Shown: one piece after another, positions 1 to 10,526 of the stretch
Position numbering within the stretch: position 1 is the first letter of the stretch
How the letters are laid out: every line of letters starts with the position of its first letter
Source: Lepas anatifera
Taxonomy: Eukaryota; Arthropoda; Thecostraca; Lepadidae
DNA length: 64,000 nt
Reading direction: 5' to 3'
Assembly: GCA_034440635.1 (NCBI GenBank)
Contig: JAOTON010002228.1
Coordinates: forward strand, 720,001 to 784,000
Notes under the pieces: generated by a model
The model's database searches: none
Seen by the model: the letters and a program-made list of their open reading frames with translations, nothing else
What the model was told of the DNA's origin: nothing
Made by a program: the position numbers and the translations under genes

Positions 1-46
1 GATCTGGTTTAATTTTCTATTTAACCCTAATAGCGTCAGAGTAATG
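1..46 (+). repeat. End of an array unit, left of LINE-A
   Basis: These bases match the last part of the 2.15-kb array unit (ATCTGGTTTTATTTTC, then TAACCCTAATAG, then CAGAGTAATG). They show that the tandem array continues beyond the left edge of the window and that LINE-A is an insertion within it. The final 12 bases are the left copy of the LINE-A target-site duplication. Confidence 0.85.
35..46. repeat. Left target-site duplication of LINE-A
   Basis: GTCAGAGTAATG here is repeated exactly at 15666-15677. Joining the two flanks restores an array unit, so this is the 12-bp target-site duplication made when LINE-A inserted. Confidence 0.85.
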
Positions 47-683
47 GTTATTTGGGCTTAAGGGGCGCACCAGCCTGGCAAGGCCATATAGCGCCCAAAA
101 CAGTACAGTCGCTAAAAGTGTTCCATCTGGAACAAGAAGAACGCCTGATTCAGAGACTCATTACCCCTTTCGGTGTCAATACCTCGCTGTGCGGGTGAAT
201 GGCAAAGCAAACAGAGAAGCGCACACACTACTAACATCAATCCCTCCTGTACTGAAAAAACCGACACCCCACAAGATCCACCAGGTAACGCTGCGCAGAG
301 AGCGCCCGGCACGAGGCGTCGGGGCGTCAGTTCCGACGCCCACTCCGTACCCCCGGACCCAGGGGGCCCGGGAGTACGGGGAGTCCCTGAGTCCGCCCGG
401 GCGCCCAGCAAACAGCTGGGAACCCAGGCGGACTCCCCCTGCGCTGCCCTCCTACGGAAGACGAGCGCAAGCCACATTTTCATGTGATCCACGCCCGCCC
501 TCCGCCGGACGGCAGTGTAGTCCCAGCACGGGGCGTGAGACTCCACAGGGGGAGTCGGGCGCTCCGCGCCAGGCAGCCCTCCGCGCAGCGTCACCCGGAG
601 GACCCCCAGGGTATGTGCACAAGGCATTAGGCTACAGTGTGCCAAACAGTGTTCATCTGAGATCCTCACAGAGCATCTTGTGC
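47..683 (-). other. 3' UTR of LINE-A
   Basis: The stretch between the ORF2 stop at 684 and the element end at 47 is GC-rich and open in several frames on both strands. No domain is recognisable in those frames. I read them as by-products of base composition. Confidence 0.6.
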
Positions 684-1545
684 TTAACCAGGGTCATAGA
701 TGATTCTAAAATTGATGGCCTTCAGGAAAGTCAGCACTTGTTCGATCAAACGGGAGTCGCGACCAACCATCTCTGACATAGCAAAAGGCTCCTGTCTCTC
801 GCCAAAGTGTGTGGTTCTCTCTCCGTTATACCCAGGGCAGGACGTCAGCACGTGCCTGACTGACAAGGGTGCACCGCAACGCAGGCAGGGCGGCCTCGCT
901 TCCCCACAAAGGAGGTAACGATGGGTGGCCAATGTATGGCCGGTACGTAATCTGCAGAGGGCCACCTCCTCTCGCCGACATCGGCGCGATGCACACTGCC
1001 ACTCACCGAGTTCAGGCTTTATCTCGAACAGCTTGCTGCTCGCAAGCACCTCCCATGACTGCTGCCAGGCCTTGCGGAGGTGATACAATAGATGGGGGAA
1101 CAAGTCCCTGGCCGGGATTGGAAGTCGACGTGAACATGTTCTTTCCGCTGCACGCTTTGCCGCCGTATCTGCTGCCTCATTGCCTCCTATTCCTACATGG
1201 CTGGGTATCCAACACACCTGAATCTTCTTTTGATTTTTCCCTAATCGTGAGATGTGTAGGCGTATCTTACGCACAAGACCATCGCTCGGGTTGAAGATGT
1301 TTAATGCCTGCACGCTGCTGAGTGAGTCGGTAAAAATTACGAAACGATTCTCTTCACACGTTTCAATATAACATAGAGCTTTTGAAATCGCGATCAATTC
1401 AGATGTGAACACCGATGCATACGATGGAAGCGAAAAGGTTCTGGTCGTGGGGCCCACAACAAAAGAGCATCCTACCCCAGCTCTCGTCTTCGACCCATCT
1501 GTGAATATTTTTACATATTCACTGTAATGTGAAATGTGATCTTAG
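684..1545 (-). pseudogene. LINE-A ORF2, RNase H domain and C-terminal CCHC-like tail
   Basis: This is the C-terminal part of ORF2. RNase H cuts the RNA strand of RNA-DNA hybrids during retrotransposition. The motif IFTDGSK lies near 1500, upstream of the first usable start codon. It is followed by TSELIAI (catalytic Glu), IFTDSLSSV (Asp) and WIPSHVGIGGNEAAD (His and last Asp). Further on, a CLRCG...H...C pattern resembles the cysteine-rich tail found after RNase H in I-group LINEs. The frame is open from about 1545 to the stop at 684. It is shifted relative to the RT segment upstream (1562-2371), so a frameshift near 1550 separates them. All core RNase H residues are present. Confidence 0.8.
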
Positions 1546-1561
1546 GCTAGAGCATTCATTT

Positions 1562-2371
1562 TTACCGGGGGACACTAGATTTCGCGTAACCAGCAAGAGA
1601 TGAGTCTGTCTCAGTTTCCGCAATCTGCCAAGGTGGGATTTCGGACGGTTCGTTAAGGGCAATCATTCGCCGTTGGACTCCACTTTCCAATGCCAAATTT
1701 CGCGCACGAACACAGAAAGGCAATCCCCTGTGAAGGTCATCAAAAAGCTGCACAACTCGGCGCGAAAAGACCATCTTATATGTTGGGTGGCTCGGAAGTT
1801 GTGCCAGATTGTATGCGTACCTCTGGCCAAGAAGGCGACGCCGCATCGCCAGTGGAGGTTCATTCGCTTCGACAAGCAGGCTGCTTGTCGGTGTGGTGCG
1901 AAAATCACCTGTAGCGATACGAACAGCACTATGGTGGATGGTATCCAAGCAGCGCTTCGCGGAGTCAGACGCCGAATCGTACACAAAACAAGCATAGTCT
2001 ATTTTGGAGCGAATGAGTGAGCGATATAGAACGAGCAGAGTTTTCCTATCCGCCCCATATGATGTCCTGGATACGCATTTGAGGGTATTTAAGGATCTAA
2101 AGCACCTGTCTCGAAGTTTTCTAAGGTGAAAGGTATAGGTCAGGCGCCTGTCGAGAAAGATTCCAAGAAATCTAGCAACCGGTTTAAACGGAATCTGGCT
2201 GTCTCCTAGCATTACTCTGGGATCAGGGCAGGGTCGACGTTTTCGACAGAAGTGCACGCCGACCGTTTTCGTCATCGAGAAATATAGCCCGTTCCGTCCA
2301 CTCCAGGACTTTAGCTGGTTAACGGTCAGCTGGAGCTGGCGCGCGAGGGATGATGATGTAGACGACGTGGT
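1562..2371 (-). pseudogene. LINE-A ORF2, RT thumb/connection region
   Basis: This region continues the reverse transcriptase in the same frame as 2375-4138, separated from it only by one in-frame TGA just after the FVDDLAV motif. Aligned with related LINEs, that codon is probably a mutated Trp (TGG). Recognisable features are KTVGVHFCRK, then FLGIFLDRRLTY (the family's YLGV-type strand), then LYRSLIRSKIDYACFVY, typical of the RT thumb in I and jockey-type LINEs. It ends at 1562, where a frameshift leads into the RNase H domain. Confidence 0.75.
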
Positions 2372-4142
2372 TCATACAGCAAGGTCGTCTACAAAGAGCG
2401 AGCTTTTTATAGACTGTGGTAGATGGTCTGTAATGCCATTAATGGCAAGCGCGAATAATCCTACGCTCATAACACTTCCCTGGGGAATACCGTCCTCCTG
2501 ATAAAATACCCTGGAGTAGGTTCCTCCAACACGTACTCGGAAAGTCCTGTCAGTTAAGAAGTTCTTAATGAAAAATCCCAAGTGACCGCGAATTCCACAC
2601 TGGAATACCTTCACGAGAATTCCATGACGCCAAGCAGTATCGTAGGCGGCGACGACGTCAAAGAATACAGCCCCTACATGCCGTCTTTCTTTGAAAGCAC
2701 TTCGAACAGCAGTGTCAAGAGACACGAGGTGGTCAACAGTGCTCCGACCCTTGCGAAAACCACACTGGTTGTTATTGAGAATACCTCTGGATTCTAAGAA
2801 CCATGTGAAGCGAACATTTACCATTTTTTCAAAGAGTTTACACAAACATGAGGTCAATGAGATAGGCCGGAAATGAAGTGGATCTGAACCGGATTTGCCT
2901 GGTTTTAGAACCGGAATAATAACTGCCTCCCACCATGCACCAGGAAATTCTCCCGATTCCCATAGTGCATTGAAAGTGTTCAACAGGGCATCCAGTGTAC
3001 ACTTCGGAAACATCTTACACATGTTGTTATGGAAGAGATCTGGGCCCTCCGCTACGCTGCGAAGACCACTAATTGCTGAGGTGAGCTCTTTTAGTGAGAA
3101 TGGTGCGTTGTACGAGAGATTATCAGCTGTAGTGAACTCAATGCTTTTCTGTTCGGACCTGGTTTTGTGCTGCATGAAATGTCTGTCTTCCCTTCTAGAC
3201 CGGCATCGATAAGCAAACGCCTCACCCAGGGTGTTTGCTACCTCTGCCGGGTCCATGACTGTTCTGTCGTTTACACACAACACTGGAAGCGGAGCAGAAA
3301 CAGAAATACCTCCAATGCGTCGAATCTGCGAAAAAATGAGTGGGGACGAGGTGAAACGATTTAGTTTTCCTAAGAAATCAACCCAAGACTTCCTTTTGGC
3401 TCGCCGGATGGTACGTTTGCAAACAGCGCGATATCGTTTGAAGGAAATAAGGTTTGTTTCCGTGCTATTACGTTTAAATTGTCTGTACGCTCGTCGACGA
3501 GCTCGGATGGCGTCCCGGCACTCATCAGACCACCATGGGACCGGGGGGCGGCGAGATTTTCCAGAAGTTCTCGGGATGTACTGATATGCAGCCTCTCTGA
3601 CATACGCTGAAAATTGTTCAATGGACAGTGGTCGGTCCCCTTGCAGGCCAGCAAAGAGGTCGACTAGAAGACCTTGAAACTTTGGGATGTCGGCTCTAGT
3701 AAAGTTCCACCGTTGTGGCCTATTACCTAGAAAAGCAGAGTCTCGGCAAATTAGAATAACAGGGTAGTGGTCACTGCCCAACGGGTCACTATGGGTTGAC
3801 CACTTAAAGACAGGAGCCAATTCCGGACTACACAGACTGAGGTCAATGGCTGATTCGCGGCCCGAGGGCAAGGTTATGTGCGTGGCACTGCCGGTGTTTA
3901 AAACGCATAAGCTTTCGTCGGCTATAAAAGCTTCGAGGTAGCGACCCCGAGTGTTAATACTTCTACATCCCCATGTAGTACCATGTGCATTAAAGTCTCC
4001 CAATAGGAGAAAAGGCCGGGGTAGCTCTGCCACCAGCAGAGAAAGCTCCACGCGGGGCATGTCAACCCCTGGAGGTAGATATATGGAGCATATCGTGAGC
4101 ATTCTTCGACCGACAGAGATGCGGGCTGCAACAGCTTGTAGT
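2372..4142 (-). pseudogene. LINE-A ORF2, endonuclease C-half and reverse transcriptase
   Basis: This segment carries the second half of the AP-like endonuclease, which nicks target DNA, and the RT fingers and palm. Endonuclease motifs are LLLGDFNAHGTTWG (metal/phosphate binding), SAIDLSLCSP and SDHYPV (catalytic Asp-His). RT motifs follow: LKPGKSGSDPLHFRPISLTS, GFRKGRSTVDHL, FFDVVAAYD (motif A Asp), GIPQGSV (motif B) and FVDD (motif C, where most relatives have YADD or FADD). The frame continues past 4142 by chance into LINE-B tail sequence. True LINE-A coding resumes at 12159: joining the two sides restores VSLRSPL followed by QAVAARISVG without a gap. It ends at an in-frame TGA (2372-2374). 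Confidence 0.85.
4139..4142. repeat. Target-site duplication (TAGT) of LINE-B, left copy
   Basis: TAGT here and at 12155-12158 flank LINE-B. Removing one copy with the insert restores the LINE-A endonuclease frame exactly, which supports these boundaries despite the short duplication. Confidence 0.75.
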
Positions 4143-4618
4143 TGCTTGCTTATGGCTTGCTTATGGCTTTTTATTAGGCGTTTTGTGCATGGCACCTTTG
4201 CCCGGGGGGCTCAAAGTTTTTCCTACTAAACGGCTGGCATTTTCGACTAGTCCATAGGGAACACATGTTAAAAGCTTGCAATCTAGAGCCTCGGGAGGGT
4301 ATCTTAAACCACGCGCAGGTTCACGAAAAGCAGTTCAAATGGACGCCAGGACATTTTTCTTTTCATTTCCGGGGTCAAAACCGCCAGCCGTGACCTTAAC
4401 CAGGGAGCTAGACGGTGAAAACCGGTCCCATGTTTTGGTTTCATTTTTAAGCGTGGGTTCGAATCCTAGAAGCGGCCAAACTTTTCATAAAGTCCGAATG
4501 TGCAAAACACAATGCATTCGCTTGAAATTCATGCAACTTTGCGCCCTTCATGCTTTTAGCTCTAAGGGATGCTTTTGCCTAGTGCAGAGGCGGATCCAGG
4601 AGTAAATACGTCATGTTC

Positions 4619-5353
4619 CAGGGGCGGATCTAAGGGGATGGTAGGTGATGAGGGCGACCGCGTACCGTTAGCCTGGCCTTGAGCACGACAAAAGGCCCTC
4701 CGCAGGGCATAGGCGGATCCAGGGGGGACAAGGGGGGAAACGTGCCCCCGATCGACCCTCGGCGCCCCCTGAAATGGTCACGGCGCCCCCTGAGGGGTCG
4801 ATGGTGCCCCCTAAAATGTCGCTTCCTATCCCCACCAGGATGCGAAAATCGGCGCCTACCGATAGAACTTTCCGCCCACCTGATAGATTTTACCGTTCAA
4901 AAATGGTGCCCCCGGAACGGATGGCGCCCCCTCCCTGATTGGCAATTCTGGATCCGCCTATGAAGCAGGGGGCTCCCTTTATGTTCAGTGGGCGTTTCTT
5001 AGGTAAATTCAAGGAGCCCAAACGCCACGGATACTGGTCTCGGGGGTCCCAATAGCTGGCCTGGAGTCCCCCAAAAGTATCAAACTTTATTTAATAAGTA
5101 CGTTTAAATACACACCACCCTGATGATTTCTTCACTTTTAACGCCCAATTTATGAAAAATGAAAACCACGAGCGGGGGCCCCTACAATTGAAAACCGAGC
5201 CTCTTTTTGAGAAAATTCTGCATCCGCCCCTGCCATGGTCCCCAAAGTGGCTGAATTGTACCCACTTTCAGCCGATTGTCATCGAAACGACACCATGTTG
5301 GCAATGTTTCCTGAGATTGCCTTCCCCAAACGTATGGCCTAGATCCGCCCCTG
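4619..5353. mobile_element. Possible MITE with CAGGGGCGGATCTA ends
   Basis: CAGGGGCGGATCTAAGG at 4619 is matched in inverted orientation by CCTAGATCCGCCCCTG ending at 5353. Related ends also occur at 4585 (CAGAGGCGGATCCAGG) and 5232 (ATCCGCCCCTG), so the pairing of ends is uncertain. No clean 8-bp duplication flanks this pair. There is no coding sequence. Confidence 0.5.
4708..4962. mobile_element. 255-bp MITE with CATAGGCGGATCCAG inverted ends
   Basis: The ends are 15-bp inverted repeats: CATAGGCGGATCCAG at 4708 and its complement ending at 4962. The flanking octamers ccGCAGGG and aaGCAGGG match at six of eight positions, compatible with a worn 8-bp hAT-type duplication. The interior is rich in GGCGCCCCCT-type runs. 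A diverged second copy lies at about 5370-5601. Confidence 0.6.
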
Positions 5354-5369
5354 TCCTAATAAAAGGGAC

Positions 5370-5601
5370 AATGAATCAACCCTCGGCGTCCTCTCAAATG
5401 TTCATGGCGGTGCTCTGTGGGGTCGATGGTGCCCCCTGAAATGTCACCGCACCCTCTCCCCCCCGATGCAAGAATCGGCGCGCCGCTATAGAATTTGACA
5501 TCCACATGATAGGTTTTGTCGGCCAAAAGTGCCGCCCCCTTGATCTGGATGGCGCCCCCCGTAACATGCCCCTCCGATCTGCGAACCTGGATCCGCTTAT
5601 G
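5370..5601. mobile_element. Second, left-truncated copy of the 255-bp MITE
   Basis: The order of motifs matches 4740-4962: CCCTCGGCG, then GGGGTCGATGGTGCCCCCT, then AAATGTC, then a GATAGAATTT-like segment, then GATGGCGCCCCC, ending at CTGGATCCGCTTATG. The left inverted end is missing. The copy is diverged by many substitutions from the first. Confidence 0.6.
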
Positions 5602-6166
5602 CCCGCTACGTAGTCGTATTAATTTACTGGTTGCGTACGCTACTGGCCGACATCGCACCTCTGCTCAATACCGACATGACAATACAACACGAAAAATAAT
5701 TCGAATAGCATATGTGATGCACTGCTTCTCCATCATGTTTTGGGTACAAACAAATACCACAGTCACCAGCTGCAGCCGTTTGTGTTTACCTTATATCAAT
5801 GTACTAAACTAGTATTATTTTTGGCATATTCCTAGTATACTATACTAAAACTGGTACTAAACTATGATTCTGACCACTTTGGGTACAAAACTTTGAAGTA
5901 CCCGTTATTCAACTGCCCTGCCTTTGCCCGCCTCTAAAGGAGTGTGTGGGAGAATTTTAGAATTTTGCGTGAGGGCAAGCTACGTTAGTCTGTTAAAGCA
6001 ATGGGAGTTATTTCAAGTAATGCTTGCTTGCTTATGGCTTTTTATTAGGCGTTCTGTGCATAGCACCTTTGCCCGCCTCTAAAGGAGTGTGTAGGAGAAT
6101 TTTAGAATTTTGTGTGAGGGCAAGCTACGTTAGTCTGTTAAAGCAATGGGAGTTATTTCAAGTAAT

Positions 6167-6800
6167 GGAATGCAAGATGTTTTTAGCTTGCGAATGCACG
6201 GTCGTGGCAATGGCATAGCCATGCCAAGGGAGGTCTTTTAATAAATTTAGACCCGCAGAGTGCGAAGGTTATCTTGGTGGTTGAAGACCTTAAATTTAGA
6301 ATTTGGAATTTAGAATTTAGAATTTTGTGTGTCAGCTACTGATGTCCGCTTGTCTACGTTACCCGAAATCCTCCGTTAAATCAATAATTTTCATATTTTA
6401 TAAACTGCGTTAAACACCTGGCCGGGGTGCCGCGAATTTACCCTGCAACCCGGAGGTGAGGTTGCAGCTCCCCTCTCCGGCTGGGCAGCCGCCGCGCAGA
6501 GGAAAAGAAGTGTGAGAGGACAGTTAGATTGTTAGTAAGAGTATGAGTGTGGTTAGCATAGACCCGCAGTGAAAGGTATCACTGCGGTGAAGAAATCTAA
6601 CCTATTTAACCTAACCTGATTTCAAAGCTAGCCTAACATAACCTATCCTTAGCCTACGATAAACCATTTAAAGGTTAAACAACTATTGCTTAAATTTTGC
6701 AGTGGATCATCTATGACATGAATGGTTAATTGGAAAATAGGCAAGTCCTACTTTGGGGGTGCACCATGCACCCTCCATCATATATACTAGGAGGGGTGAT
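6167..6800 (-). other. 3' UTR of LINE-B, proximal part
   Basis: This is non-coding sequence between the ORF2 end and the 144-bp tandem units. It holds a short run of the motif AATTTAGAATTTAG near 6290-6330, a GC-rich block near 6415-6495 and two inverted repeats. One is CCGCAGTG with CACTGCGG at 6564-6587 (8-base loop). The other is GGGTGC with GCACCC near 6756-6772. No frame of note is present. Confidence 0.55.
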
Positions 6801-7120
6801 TTATAGAAACTTCTCTAGCCCAGAGTCCTTTAGAAATGTAAAGACTTTTTCGAGTAGCTCAGGATGGTCGTTACCGAGCAGAGTTTTTAGGTCTACAGGG
6901 ATGTTTTGGATTCGGCAGTAATCTAGCATGGGTTGCCGATGGGTATTGTGCTGGGGACAATCGACGAGAATGTGATAGGGATTCTCCATTCCGTCGCAGG
7001 TACCACAGGTACCCGCGTTCCAATAGGCATTTAATTTTGTGTGTCCATTTCTGAGTCTGGTTAGAATAACCTCGCGCCTGGCGACTCTTTTGGTTGGAAC
7101 TGGACCAGTAGCCGATGTTA
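6801..7120 (-). pseudogene. LINE-B ORF2, C-terminal cysteine-rich tail
   Basis: The segment reads REVILTRLRNGHTKLN, then GTCGTCDGMENPYHILVDCP, and ends EKVFTFLKDSGLEKFL. This is the same arrangement as the LINE-A C-terminus (RLRTGH, a CX2C...H...C cluster, then a TFLK motif). It follows RNase H in I-group ORF2 proteins. It lies in a different frame from the RNase H segment (about 7120-8520), so a frameshift lies near 7100-7200. The stop is at 6801. Confidence 0.7.
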
Positions 7121-8520
7121 GGCTTGATATAGAATAGGTGGGCGCTGTGGTTTGTGGTCCAGTTATTTTGAATTTGCTTCCAGATACTGTCCTGGAGGAG
7201 AGCTTTGCTATCATCGCCAGACCACATTAAGGGTGCGATCTCTCTAAGTTCTAGGGACTTTATTGCCTGCTCATCGGCCTTTTCATTTCCTTGAATTTTG
7301 CAGTGGCCCGGGATCCAAAGAAAAGAGACATCAGGGGTATCATCGATACCTTTCTGAATATCTGCTATAACGTGGTGGCTGGGGTTGACTACGTTACTGA
7401 CGGCCTGCAGGACAGATTTAGAGTCTGAACAGATGACGGCTGAGTTGATATTTTGGGTTCTGATTATGGCTAATGCATCTAGGATGGCAACAGCCTCGGC
7501 TGTGAAGATAGAGCAGTTGTCCGGAAGTCTTTTCTGTAGGCAAATATCTTGCCCCCAGATGCCGAGGCCTACTTTTTCGCCTATTTTGGAGCCGTCTGTA
7601 AATATAAAAGTCTTGTCCGCGTTACAAGATCGGAACTCCAGGAATTTCTGGGAGACTTCGTCCTCTGAGAAGTCCGTTTTACGGGAAGTGAAAAGAAATT
7701 CCACTTTGGGCTCTTTCCGAGTCCAGAAGCGGGAGAGTGGGGGTTTGCCTATTGTTGTTGGCAGTGCAAGATTGAGGCTTTCCAGGGTTTTCGCTACTCT
7801 GTGCTTAAATGGGGGCCACTTCTGTAGAGTGGCTTTATTTGCTCGTCTGGGATGGGCAAAACATTGTTTTGCCGGGTGGTTTTCGGTGGATTGGACCTTA
7901 ATGTAGTAAGAAATAAGCTGGGCGTCGCGTCTTGTCTGCAGTGGGCATAGCCCGCTATCAGTTAGCAGGCTGGTGATGGGGGATTCTGCGAGCGCGCCTG
8001 TGGCTGCCCGGATACTGGCATATTGGACTCGCTCTAGTTTTAATTTATTGGTCTTGTTCGTCGAGTCAAAAACGAACGAATTATATTCGAGAATGGACCG
8101 TATCAGGGACTTGTAGAGCATAAGCAGGGTCTTTCGATCCCCGCCATACTCTGTGCCGCCGAGCATGCGGAGAATGTTGACTCGCTTTTGACAGCTAGAG
8201 ACGACTCTGGTGATATGCTCATTGAAACTCAATCGGGAATCTAGGGTGACGCCCAATAATTTGAAGCTATTGGTGCATTCAATAGGTTTACCCGAGATTT
8301 GGAGCCGTGGAGGGTCGTGTCTGGAATGCGCTCTGGCAAAGGCAACGACTGATGATTTTTCCGCCGAGAGTGATAGACCCATTAAACTACACCAATTATC
8401 GATGTCGTTTAAGCTATCCGGCAACTGCGTAGTTGCATGTTGAAATTCTGGTTCGTTATACCGCCTGGTATCGATTGCAGTGGATTTCCAAATGGCGACA
8501 TCGTCCGCAAAAAGGGACTA
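7120..8520 (-). pseudogene. LINE-B ORF2, RT C-terminal part and RNase H
   Basis: Open from the RT palm through RNase H. SLFADDVAIW (motif C) lies just upstream of 8425. LLGVTLDSRLSF and LYKSLIRSILEYNSFVF mark the RT thumb. RNase H residues are complete: Asp in FIFTDGSK, Glu in FTAEAVAIL, Asp in VICSDSKSV, and His and Asp in WIPGHCKIQGNEKAD. This part is in the same frame as the RT segment at 8518-9270, separated by a single TAG between PPGIN and SLFADD. Confidence 0.8.
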
Positions 8521-9270
8521 ATTTATTCCAGGCGGTAGCTTTTTGGCAAAGAGATCATTAATCATTATTAAAAAGAGGGTGGGGGACAGAACGCTACCCT
8601 GGTGTGTGCCTTGGTCTTGAGTTGCCAGGTAGGAGAATGTGGTGCCACAACGGACTTTAAATTTTCGGTCCTTGAGGAAGTTTTCAATGAATTTTGCAAG
8701 GTGGCCACGAATTCCTAGCTTGCTTAATTTAAACAAAAGGGCGTCTTTTTGTACGCGATCGAACGCCGATTTAATGTCTAGGAATGCGGCTATTGTTACT
8801 TGCTTTTTGTAAAAGCCATTCTGAATGTCACTGACTAGTTTCACCAAATTGTCAGTGGTGGCTCGCCCGCGCCGGAAGCCTGATTGCATAGCATCAAGTT
8901 TCTTTTCGAGGCTCTCGTGAAGTCTAACGTTTACCATGCGCTCGACAAGCTTGCTAGCACAGCTAGTAAGCGAAATTGGGCGATATCCTTTTGGGTCTGT
9001 TTTTTCTTTGCCAGGTTTTGGAAGGGGAATGATTATACTCTCTCGCAACGATGTGGGGAAAGAGTCGCTAAGAAACATGTTGTTAATGGCCGAAAGCAGG
9101 TACATTAGTGCTGTTTGGCTGAGGTCCCTGAAGAAAGAGTAGTGAATTTCGTCAGGGCCCACTGCAGTGTTTCCACACTTGCTAATGGCGTAATTTAGCT
9201 CGGTCATTGTAAATGGTACGTTATAGTACTCTCGATTACCATAATTGATGAATGTGTGCTTTTGCACCAT
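8518..9270 (-). pseudogene. LINE-B ORF2, reverse transcriptase fingers and palm
   Basis: RT motifs appear in family order: IIPLPKPGKEKTDPKGYRPI, SLTSCASKLVERMV, GFRRGRATTDNLV, FLDIKSAFD (motif A) and GTHQGSVLSP (motif B, His where most relatives have Pro). The frame stops at a TAG immediately before SLFADD. To the right, the endonuclease segment lies in another frame, so a frameshift falls within 9204-9270. Confidence 0.82.
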
Positions 9271-10518
9271 TCTGCCTGGTCTTTGGAGCGCTGGCTGTAC
9301 GAATTATTTGCCGCGACATTAGCGTAATGGTCAGCAAATTTATCCATGACTTCCTTAGGTTCAGTGATGGGTTGGCCAGCTATTTTTAGTTGAGGGAAGG
9401 GTCCACGGGGTGGTCGCTTCGCAGAGAAAGCTCTGATGGTTTTCCAAACTTGGGTGGTGGGAGTGAAGCGGTTGAATTTGTGGGCAAAAGAGTTGAAACT
9501 ATCCATTTTAACCCGCTTGCACGTGTTTTGAAAGTGTTCTTTTGCTGCCCGAAGTGCACATCGAGTAGGGCTGTGTGCCCTCCTCTCATATGCCTTGCGG
9601 GCTCTTATCATTTGAGCTTTGGCGTGTGCCGTCTCTGCGTTCCACCATGGGGCTCCGTTTTTCTTTCGGGGTCCTCTGGTTTTTGGTATTGCTACTTGTG
9701 CTGCTGAGCTTATGGCTCTTAGCATTAATTCAATGTCTGCCGAGTGTGGGTCGCCTTTGGTGACCAGTGTGAGGTCGACCTCTGCCTCAAATTTTGTCCA
9801 GTCCGCTCGTTTTAGACTCCAGGAAGGGGTGAACAGATCAACGCGGTCGAGTGCTCCTTGGGGGATATCAATTTTGATTGGGAGGTGATCGCTCATGCCT
9901 GGGTTGTCTTCGACATCCCAGGTAAACAGTGACGCAATTCTAGGCGTGCAGCACGAAATATCAATGGCTGAGTCCAAATATCCGCTTTGCGTTGCTTGGC
10001 GGGTTGGTGCGCCGTTATTTAGGATAACTAAATTTTGAGAACCTATTGCGTCATATATAATTTCACCTCTACGGTTTGGTGTGGCGCTGCCCCAGGATGG
10101 GTGGTGACCATTCAAGTCTCCAAGTAATAACAAAGGCCCGTTTATTTGATTAAATAGTTGAGCGAGTTCCCGATCCGTTGGATCAGGGTCGGAAGGAGAT
10201 ATGTATGTTGAAACTACCGTCAATTGGACGTGTTGTATTTTCAAGCTAATAGCTACCCAGTCCAGTGATGTTACCAAAGGCACGTGACTGTGTGGGATGC
10301 TATTTTCTATTAGGATGGCTGTGCCTCCCTTACGGACAGCAGCGTTTACGTTATGGCGATGCCAAGAGTAACCCGAGATTTTGTATTTATCGTTATCTTT
10401 ATCAGTAAAGTGGGTCTCTTGTAATGCTGCTAACGCCGGTTTTTTTCAGCAAATATTGATAAAAAAGCGGGAATTTTCCGATAAGGCCATTTGTGTTCCA
10501 TTGCAGAATTGAACCCAT
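9204..10518 (-). pseudogene. LINE-B ORF2, AP-like endonuclease and linker
   Basis: ORF2 starts at an ATG whose first base is 10518, giving MGSILQWNTNGL, the classic LINE endonuclease opening. A frameshift near 10440 (a T/A-rich stretch) is followed by ALQETHFTDKD (catalytic Glu). Then come WVAISLKIQHVQLTVVSTY, LLLLGDLNGHHPSWG, DSAIDISCC and MSDHLPI (Asp-His). The rest is a basic linker towards the RT. All core endonuclease motifs are recognisable. The ATG lies 8 nt beyond the ORF1 stop codon (10527-10529), the close spacing usual for this group. Confidence 0.8.
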
Positions 10519-10526
10519 GGTGGTTT

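Larger units (their letters stand above)
4203..5920. mobile_element. hAT-like non-autonomous DNA transposon in the LINE-B 3' UTR
   Basis: The insert is flanked by the 8-bp direct repeat cctttgcc (4195-4202 and 5921-5928), the duplication size of hAT transposons. Its right end, read inward, is CAGGGCAGTTGAATAACGGG then TACTTCAAAGTTTTG, which starts with the CAGGG typical of hAT termini. The left end begins at the internal match CGGGGGGCTCAAAGTTTTT, so the outermost 16 or so bases of the left repeat seem lost. No transposase frame is present. Smaller elements sit inside it. Confidence 0.65.
4143..6166 (-). repeat. Tandem 144-bp duplication at the 3' end of LINE-B
   Basis: A unit of about 144 bp at 6023-6166 is repeated immediately to its left. 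The left copy is split by the hAT-like insertion: its parts are 4143-4202 and 5929-6022. Read on the LINE-B strand, each unit ends with CCTAATAAAAAGCCATAAGC, which contains an AATAAA polyadenylation signal. LINE-B therefore carries two tandem 3' termini. Identity between the copies is high (a few substitutions). Confidence 0.75.

Noticed and set aside
112..776. Overlapping frames of 185 aa (minus) and 195 aa (plus) at the left edge
   Set aside because: They lie in the GC-rich 3' UTR of LINE-A and its antisense, with no recognisable domain.
4445..4480. GGTTCGAATCC, an exact match to a tRNA B-box, in the hAT-like element
   Set aside because: The arms around it do not pair as a tRNA T-arm and I see no convincing A-box at the right distance. 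A single 11-base match is not enough for a tRNA or a tRNA-derived SINE.
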